From: Streptomyces afghaniensis 772
GTDB taxonomy: Bacteria > Actinomycetota > Actinomycetes > Streptomycetales > Streptomycetaceae
Assembly: GCA_000415505.1 (NCBI GenBank)
Contig: KE354000.1
Coordinates: 1-48,210, forward strand
Direction of reading: 5' to 3'
DNA: 48,210 bases
The first letter of the stretch is position 1. Each line of letters starts with the position of its first letter. Under the pieces are notes generated by a model. That model was not told where the DNA came from and did not search any database. It saw only the letters and a list, made by a program, of their open reading frames with translations. The position numbers and the translations under genes were made by a program. Shown piece after piece: positions 43,562 to 48,210 of this stretch.

Positions 43562-44986
43562 ATGCGCCCCCGTGTCACCGCCGCCGTCCTCGCGGCGGCC
43601 CTCACCCCGCTCGCCCTGACCCTGTCCGCACCCGGCGCCCACGCCGCCACCGCCGCCGCCCCGTACGACTTCAACGGCGACGGCCGCATCGACCTGGCCA
43701 TCGGTGCGCCGGGGGCCACGGTCGCCGGGAAGGCGAAGGCGGGCGCCGTGTCCGTCGTCTACGGCAGCACCAGCGGGCCGAAGAGCTCGACGCGCACGCT
43801 CCTCACCCAGGACACGGCCGGAATGCCCGGTGCCGCCGAGGCCGACGACGCCTTCGGCTCCGCCCTCGCCTCGGCGGACCTCAACACCGACGGCTACGCC
43901 GACCTGCTGATCGGCACGCCCGGCGAGGACGGCAGCGACACCAACGACGGCACCGTCACCATCGTCTGGGGCTCCACGTCCGGACTGTCCGGCGCCCGTT
44001 CGCTGTTCAGCTTCTTCAGCACCGACTACGACCGCTACGGCCAGTCCCTGGCCGCGGGCGACTTCGACAACGACGGCGACCTCGACGTGGCGGTCGGTTC
44101 CACCGGCCCGGTCACCCTCTCCCTCGTCGCCGGACCGCTGACCAAGACCGGTCCGCACAACGGTGGTTCGGGCTCCCGCAACGACTCGTGGTCCACCTCG
44201 TACGGGATCACCCACGTCTCGTCCGGCGACATCACCGGCGACGGCCACCCCCGCGTGGTCCTGCACGGCCGCACCGCGGGCACCGACGACGCGACCACCG
44301 CCCTGGCCGACCTGGAGATCGGCAACTACAACGACTGGCTCCAGGACCTGCCCGCCGGCTACGTCTCGGCCGTGGGCGACATCGACAAGGACGGCTACGC
44401 CGACATCGCCGTCGGCAACGACCGCGACACCTCCGCCGACCCGGCGGGAGCCCTCGGCGGCAAGGTCACCGTCGTCCACGGCGGTCCCGGCGGCCGCGAC
44501 ACCAGCCGCACCCCCCTCGTCCTCACCCAGGACACCGCCGGGGTGCCCGGTGCCGCCGAGAAGGGCGACCGCTTCGGCAGCGACGTCTCCCTCGGTGACA
44601 TCAACGGCGACGGGTTCGCCGACCTGGCCATCGGCACCGCGGGCGAGAACTCCGCCGCCGGTGCGGTCACCGTGCTGTACGGCTCGGCGTCCGGCCTCAC
44701 CACCAAGGGCGCCACCTCGTACACCCAGAACACCGCGGGCGTGCCCGGCGGCTCGGAGAAGGGCGACCGCTTCGGCGAGCGCGTCACCCTCACCGACCAC
44801 ACCGGCGACCGCCGCGCCGACCTGTCCGTCTCCGCGCCGGGCGAGAACGCCGGCGACGGCGCGGTCTGGTCCCTGCGCTCCACCACCACCGGCCCGACGG
44901 CCACCGGCTCCGTCAGCTTCGGCCCGGGCACGACCGGTATCTCCACGGCCGGCACGCCGGGCTACGGCACGGCACTCAACTCCTGA
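43562..44986 (+). CDS. FG-GAP propeller protein 3
   Basis: A 474-residue intact secreted member. The signal peptide is MRPRVTAAVLAAALTPLALT with cleavage near AHAA (about 27). Seven loops follow: DFNGDGRID, DLNTDGYAD, DFDNDGDLD, DITGDGHPR, DIDKDGYAD, DINGDGFAD and DHTGDRRAD; the fourth and seventh have lost some Ca ligands. Between loops the blade pattern VTVLYGSASGLTT and TQNTAGVPGGSEKGDRFGE is repeated. I chose ATG 43562 because GGAG is seven bases upstream; the frame opens at GTG 43529 over the previous stop but adds no signal peptide. No membrane anchor is seen, so it is probably released or held non-covalently at the cell surface. Confidence 0.9.
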   Translation: MRPRVTAAVLAAALTPLALTLSAPGAHAATAAAPYDFNGDGRIDLAIGAPGATVAGKAKAGAVSVVYGSTSGPKSSTRTLLTQDTAGMPGAAEADDAFGSALASADLNTDGYADLLIGTPGEDGSDTNDGTVTIVWGSTSGLSGARSLFSFFSTDYDRYGQSLAAGDFDNDGDLDVAVGSTGPVTLSLVAGPLTKTGPHNGGSGSRNDSWSTSYGITHVSSGDITGDGHPRVVLHGRTAGTDDATTALADLEIGNYNDWLQDLPAGYVSAVGDIDKDGYADIAVGNDRDTSADPAGALGGKVTVVHGGPGGRDTSRTPLVLTQDTAGVPGAAEKGDRFGSDVSLGDINGDGFADLAIGTAGENSAAGAVTVLYGSASGLTTKGATSYTQNTAGVPGGSEKGDRFGERVTLTDHTGDRRADLSVSAPGENAGDGAVWSLRSTTTGPTATGSVSFGPGTTGISTAGTPGYGTALNS

Positions 44987-45008
44987 TCACGACACCTGGG
45001 ACTCGACA

Positions 45009-46442
45009 ATGCGCAAGCGCACCCTCTTCCTGGCCGCGACCCTCACCACCGGCCTCCTCACCACCCTGCCCGCGACACCGGCCACCGCCGCGCCCTCCGG
45101 CCTCTCCGGCGACTTCAACGGCGACGGCCACCGCGACCTCGCCATCGCCGCCCCGCTCGGCAAGATCGGCGGCAAGACCGCGGCCGGCTACGTCGCCGTC
45201 GTCTACGGCACGGCGAACGGCCTCGACAGCTCCAAGCACCAGATCATCAGCCAGGCCACCGACGGCATCCCGGGCGTCCCGGAGACGCAGGACTACTTCG
45301 GCGACCGTCTCACCACCGGCGACCTGGACGACGACGGCTACACGGACCTGATCGTGGGCGTGCACGCCGAGCACATCGGCTCCACCGACGATTCGGGCGT
45401 ACTCACCGTCGTCTGGGGCGGCGCGAGCGGCCTGAAGACCGCGACCGACATGTCCGCCCCGCTCCCGGAGAACCGCAACGAGCTGGGCTGGTCCGTTGCC
45501 ACCGGCGACTTCGACGGCGACGGCGACACCGACCTGGCCGCCGCCAACCTCGCCTACCCCGAGCTGAACATCTTCAAGGGCCCGATCAGCCGCACCGGCA
45601 AGGCCACCGAGCTCACCGGCATCGACACCTCCGCCCAGGCCGGCATCAACACCGACAACATCGTCGCGGGTGACGTCACCGGCGACGGCAAGGCGGACCT
45701 GCTGGTCATGGGCCAGGAGGAGGCCGGCGACGGCTACCGCACCCGTAGCGTGCTGTACAAGGGTTCGGCAACCGGCCTGACGGCGGGCGGCAAGCTCGCC
45801 GGGGGCTACGCGGCCGTCATCGCGGACGTGAACAAGGACGGCTTCGGCGACATCGTCACCGGCAACTTCATGGAGAAGTCGGCCACCGAGCCGAACGGCG
45901 GCCCCGGCGGCGCGATCACGGTGACGTACGGCGCGGCCGGCGGCCTCAGCACCCGCACTCCCGTCCGCATCACCCAGGACACCACGGGCGTGCCCGGCGC
46001 CGCCGAGCGGAACGACCGCTTCGGCTGGAGCCTGTCGGCCGGCGACACCAACGGTGACGGCTACGCCGACATCGCGGTCGGCGCCCCGTACGAGGTCATC
46101 GGCTCGCTGAAGCAGGCGGGCACGGTCACGGTGCTGCGCGGCTCGGCCTCCGGCCTGACCGGCAGCGGCGCCAAGTCCTTCTCCCAGGACACCGCGGGCG
46201 TCCCCGGCACCGCCGAGGCGTACGACTCCTTCGGCTACGCCGTGCGGCTCACCGACGCGAGCGGCGACGGCCGCGCGGAGCTGGTGGCGAGCGCCTCCGC
46301 CGAGAACACCGCTGACGGCGCGGTCTGGCTGCTGAAGTCCACCGCGTCCGGCGTCACGGCCACCGGGTCCAAGTCCTTCGGGGCCGCGACCGTGGGTGGT
46401 CCGGCGGGCGACGCGTACTTCGGTGACGTACTCGCGGGCTGA
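45009..46442 (+). CDS. FG-GAP propeller protein 4
   Basis: A 477-residue intact member starting MRKRTLFLAATLTTGLLTTL, with signal cleavage near ATAA (about 29). The seven loops are DFNGDGHRD, DLDDDGYTD, DFDGDGDTD, DVTGDGKAD, DVNKDGFGD, DTNGDGYAD and DASGDGRAE. The blade repeats (VAVVYGTANGLDS, VTVLRGSASGLTG, TQDTTGVPGAAERNDRFGW) follow the family. Its leader is almost the same as that of member 2, suggesting a recent duplication within the array. The gap from member 3 is 22 bases, too short for a separate promoter. It ends in YFGDVLAG, matching the closing FG strand of its neighbours. Confidence 0.9.
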   Translation: MRKRTLFLAATLTTGLLTTLPATPATAAPSGLSGDFNGDGHRDLAIAAPLGKIGGKTAAGYVAVVYGTANGLDSSKHQIISQATDGIPGVPETQDYFGDRLTTGDLDDDGYTDLIVGVHAEHIGSTDDSGVLTVVWGGASGLKTATDMSAPLPENRNELGWSVATGDFDGDGDTDLAAANLAYPELNIFKGPISRTGKATELTGIDTSAQAGINTDNIVAGDVTGDGKADLLVMGQEEAGDGYRTRSVLYKGSATGLTAGGKLAGGYAAVIADVNKDGFGDIVTGNFMEKSATEPNGGPGGAITVTYGAAGGLSTRTPVRITQDTTGVPGAAERNDRFGWSLSAGDTNGDGYADIAVGAPYEVIGSLKQAGTVTVLRGSASGLTGSGAKSFSQDTAGVPGTAEAYDSFGYAVRLTDASGDGRAELVASASAENTADGAVWLLKSTASGVTATGSKSFGAATVGGPAGDAYFGDVLAG

Positions 46443-46483
46443 CCCCCCGACGTACCTCACAGCCCCTACCAGGAGGAACACTC

Positions 46484-47917
46484 ATGCGCAGGCACACCGC
46501 GGCGACCCTCACCGCCGCCGCCCTGCTGACCGCCGGTATCACCCCGCTCACCCTGGCGGCCCCGGCCTCCGCCGCCCCCGCCGAGCATGCCGACGACTTC
46601 AACGGCGACGGCTACCGCGATCTCGCCACCGCCGCCCCCTACGCCCCCGTCGGCGGCAAGACCGACGCGGGCGCCGTCGTCGTCACCTACGGCTCCGCGA
46701 GCGGCATCAGCGCCACCCGCCGCACCGTCCTCAGCCAGGACACCGCCGGCATCCCCGGCACCGCCGAGCAGGGCGACCGCTTCGGCAAGTCCCTCACCTC
46801 CGGCGACCTCAACGCCGACGGGTACGCCGACCTCGTGATCGGCAGCGTCGGCGAGGACGTCGGATCCGACGCCGACGGCGGCTCCGTCACGGTGGTCTGG
46901 GGCGGCAAGAGCGGCCTGTCCGGCGGCATCGGCGTCCCCGACCCGGCCGTGTCGGCCCACGACGAGTACGGCATGTCCCTCACCGTCGGCGACTTCGGCG
47001 GGGACGGCCGCCCCGACCTCGCCGTCGGCAGCACCGGCAGCGACATCTGGATCCACGAGGGCTTCACCAAATCCTCCGGCCCCGGCTCCCGCCACGAACT
47101 CGCCACCGGCCTCCAGACCGGCAGCAGCATCTACGGCGCCCAGGACCTCTCCGCCGGCGACCTCGACAACGACGGCGCCGACGACCTGGTCGTCACAGGC
47201 AGCGAGGCGTCGACGTACGACGACGGCAACATGATCTACCTCGGTTCCGACGGCGGCCTCACCTACCAGACGTTCCTCAAGAGCGGCGGCTGGGAGCTGG
47301 CCACCGTCGGCGACCTGAACGGCGACGGCTACGACGACGTCGTCTCGGCGGCGTACGGCGGCGACGGCAAGAGCCTCGGCGGCTCCGTCAGCGCGTACCT
47401 CGGCAGCGCGAACGGCGTCCGCACCCAGCCCCAGGCCACGATCGACCAGGACACCGCCGGGGTCCCGGGCGCCGACGAGGAGGGCGACTGGTTCGGCAAC
47501 GCGCTCTCCATCGCCGACGTCAACGGCGACGGCTACGGCGACCTGGCCGTCGGCACGCTCCACGAGACCGTCGGCACCGCGGAGATCGCCGGCAGCGTCA
47601 CCGTCCTGCGCGGCTCGGCCGCCGGCCTGACCGCCACCGGCGCCCAGTCGTTCACCCAGAACACCGCCGGCGTCCCCGGCACCGCCGAGTCCGCCGACCG
47701 TTTCGGCGCGTCCGTACGCCTGTCCGACCTCACCGGCGACGGCAAGGCGGACCTGTCCGTGGGCTCCGACGGCGAGAACCACCCCTCCGGCGCCGTCTAC
47801 AGCCTGCGCGGCTCGGCCTCGGGCGTGACGACGAAGAACGCGATCAGCTTCGGCCCCGGCTCGCTGGGCATGTCGACGACCGGATACCTGAGGCTGGGCC
47901 AGGACATGCTGGGCTGA
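46484..47917 (+). CDS. FG-GAP propeller protein 5
   Basis: A 477-residue intact member, last of the array. The start ATG 46484 has the best ribosome site of the five (AGGAGG eight bases upstream). The signal peptide is MRRHTAATLTAAALLTAGIT with cleavage near ASAA (about 29). Loops: DFNGDGYRD, DLNADGYAD, DFGGDGRPD, DLDNDGADD, DLNGDGYDD, DVNGDGYGD and DLTGDGKAD, so a full seven-bladed propeller is expected. It ends in ISFGPGSLGMSTTGYLRLGQ, like the ends of members 1 and 3. A strong hairpin about 105 bases on ends the transcript. Confidence 0.92.
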   Translation: MRRHTAATLTAAALLTAGITPLTLAAPASAAPAEHADDFNGDGYRDLATAAPYAPVGGKTDAGAVVVTYGSASGISATRRTVLSQDTAGIPGTAEQGDRFGKSLTSGDLNADGYADLVIGSVGEDVGSDADGGSVTVVWGGKSGLSGGIGVPDPAVSAHDEYGMSLTVGDFGGDGRPDLAVGSTGSDIWIHEGFTKSSGPGSRHELATGLQTGSSIYGAQDLSAGDLDNDGADDLVVTGSEASTYDDGNMIYLGSDGGLTYQTFLKSGGWELATVGDLNGDGYDDVVSAAYGGDGKSLGGSVSAYLGSANGVRTQPQATIDQDTAGVPGADEEGDWFGNALSIADVNGDGYGDLAVGTLHETVGTAEIAGSVTVLRGSAAGLTATGAQSFTQNTAGVPGTAESADRFGASVRLSDLTGDGKADLSVGSDGENHPSGAVYSLRGSASGVTTKNAISFGPGSLGMSTTGYLRLGQDMLG

Positions 47918-48021
47918 CGCCCGGGCGAGGGCCGAGGCGAACCCCGTACGGTCGAACCCCTACAACCCACGGACACCCAAAGGCCCTTACCCCCTAGGGG
48001 ATGTCACAGCTCGGCCGCAAA

Positions 48022-48047
48022 GCCGGGCCCGGAAGCCCGGGCCCGGC
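48022..48047 (+). terminator. terminator of the FG-GAP array
   Basis: GCCGGGCCCGG (48022-48032) pairs with CCGGGCCCGGC (48037-48047) over 11 bases with a 4-base loop. Confidence 0.75.
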
Positions 48048-48081
48048 ACGCCACCGCCCGGGACCAGGTACGTTCGAAGAC

Positions 48082-48210
48082 GTGGCTGGATTCAGGATCG
48101 GACGCGGCCGGAACAACGGCGCTCCTCAGACGCGACCGCACAACCCTCCGAACGGGCAGCAGACGCCGCAGGGACCGTCGTACGGCTACCCGCCGGCGCC
48201 GCAGCCGTAC
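48082..48210 (+). CDS. start of a Pro/Gln-rich protein, cut by the window end
   Basis: From GTG 48082 the first 43 codons are open to the end of the window: MAGFRIGRGRNNGAPQTRPH followed by a Pro/Gln/Tyr-rich stretch. Such disordered starts precede membrane or kinase-type domains in many streptomycete proteins, but nothing here identifies the family. The start is the first plausible one after the terminator; no strong ribosome site is visible. Confidence 0.45.
   Translation, partial: MAGFRIGRGRNNGAPQTRPHNPPNGQQTPQGPSYGYPPAPQPY

Noticed and set aside
40543-47917. Repeated short DNA words (GACxTCAACGGCGACGGCTAC type) resembling a repeat array or CRISPR
   Set aside because: The repeats are in frame, encode calcium loops of FG-GAP blades and have no constant spacer length.

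Overview
The window looks like chromosomal DNA of a Streptomyces or a very close relative. GC content is very high, third codon positions are nearly all G or C, GTG and TTG starts are frequent, and the heat-shock operon has the actinobacterial order dnaK-grpE-dnaJ-hspR with HspR (HAIR) operators. Lipoprotein, F420-type oxidoreductase, DUF2617, YbjN, DUF418 and FG-GAP genes are all of streptomycete type. I ran no database search; names come from recognised motifs and remembered family sequences.

Layout. 0.2-3.2 kb: DUF2617 protein, a degenerate GC-rich tandem repeat, a small Gly/Cys-rich membrane protein and a fold-type I aminotransferase. 3.3-10.4 kb: a MacAB-like export operon (lipoprotein, adaptor, ATPase, permease), a secreted SH3-like protein, and a histidine kinase facing its probable response regulator tail to tail. 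10.5-13.2 kb: a cut-off DUF433-type antitoxin, a winged-helix/zinc-ribbon protein, a YbjN protein and a small membrane protein. 13.2-16.3 kb: clpB and a divergent F420/PPOX-type protein. 16.5-20.2 kb: a secreted peptide gene, a Rieske-like small protein and three paralogous TrmB/LuxR-type regulators. 20.4-28.3 kb: DUF418 protein, orphan sugar-binding lipoprotein, the dnaK operon and a WecA/MraY-like transferase. 28.5-30.8 kb: a large heterodisulfide-reductase-like membrane Fe-S protein. 31-35 kb: a debris zone of decayed small genes, a damaged flavoprotein, an IS5-type remnant carrying an acetyltransferase, a CPBP protease and a broken gene. 35.2-40.3 kb: a secreted Ig-like protein, then UDP-sugar dehydrogenase, a 57-residue protein with an LAATG sorting signal, and a hyaluronan-synthase-like glycosyltransferase. 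40.5-47.9 kb: five tandem secreted seven-motif FG-GAP (integrin-alpha-like) propeller proteins.

How the parts work together. HspR binds HAIR sites at dnaK and clpB, so the chaperone core (DnaK, GrpE, DnaJ, ClpB) and its repressor lie within 14 kb. The kinase/regulator pair probably controls the export operon: a GGTTCTTC direct repeat with 11-bp period precedes the operon, and the kinase sensor domain shares a Cys-containing motif with the operon's lipoprotein. The dehydrogenase and glycosyltransferase form a plausible uronic-acid polysaccharide pathway.

Quality caution. Several otherwise well-preserved genes carry single-base frameshifts, mostly missing one base in a G or C run (ABC ATPase, permease, flavoprotein, two FG-GAP genes). 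This pattern fits uncorrected sequencing indels at least as well as real pseudogenes. Genuine decay (in-frame stops, internal deletions) is seen separately in the 31-35 kb zone.
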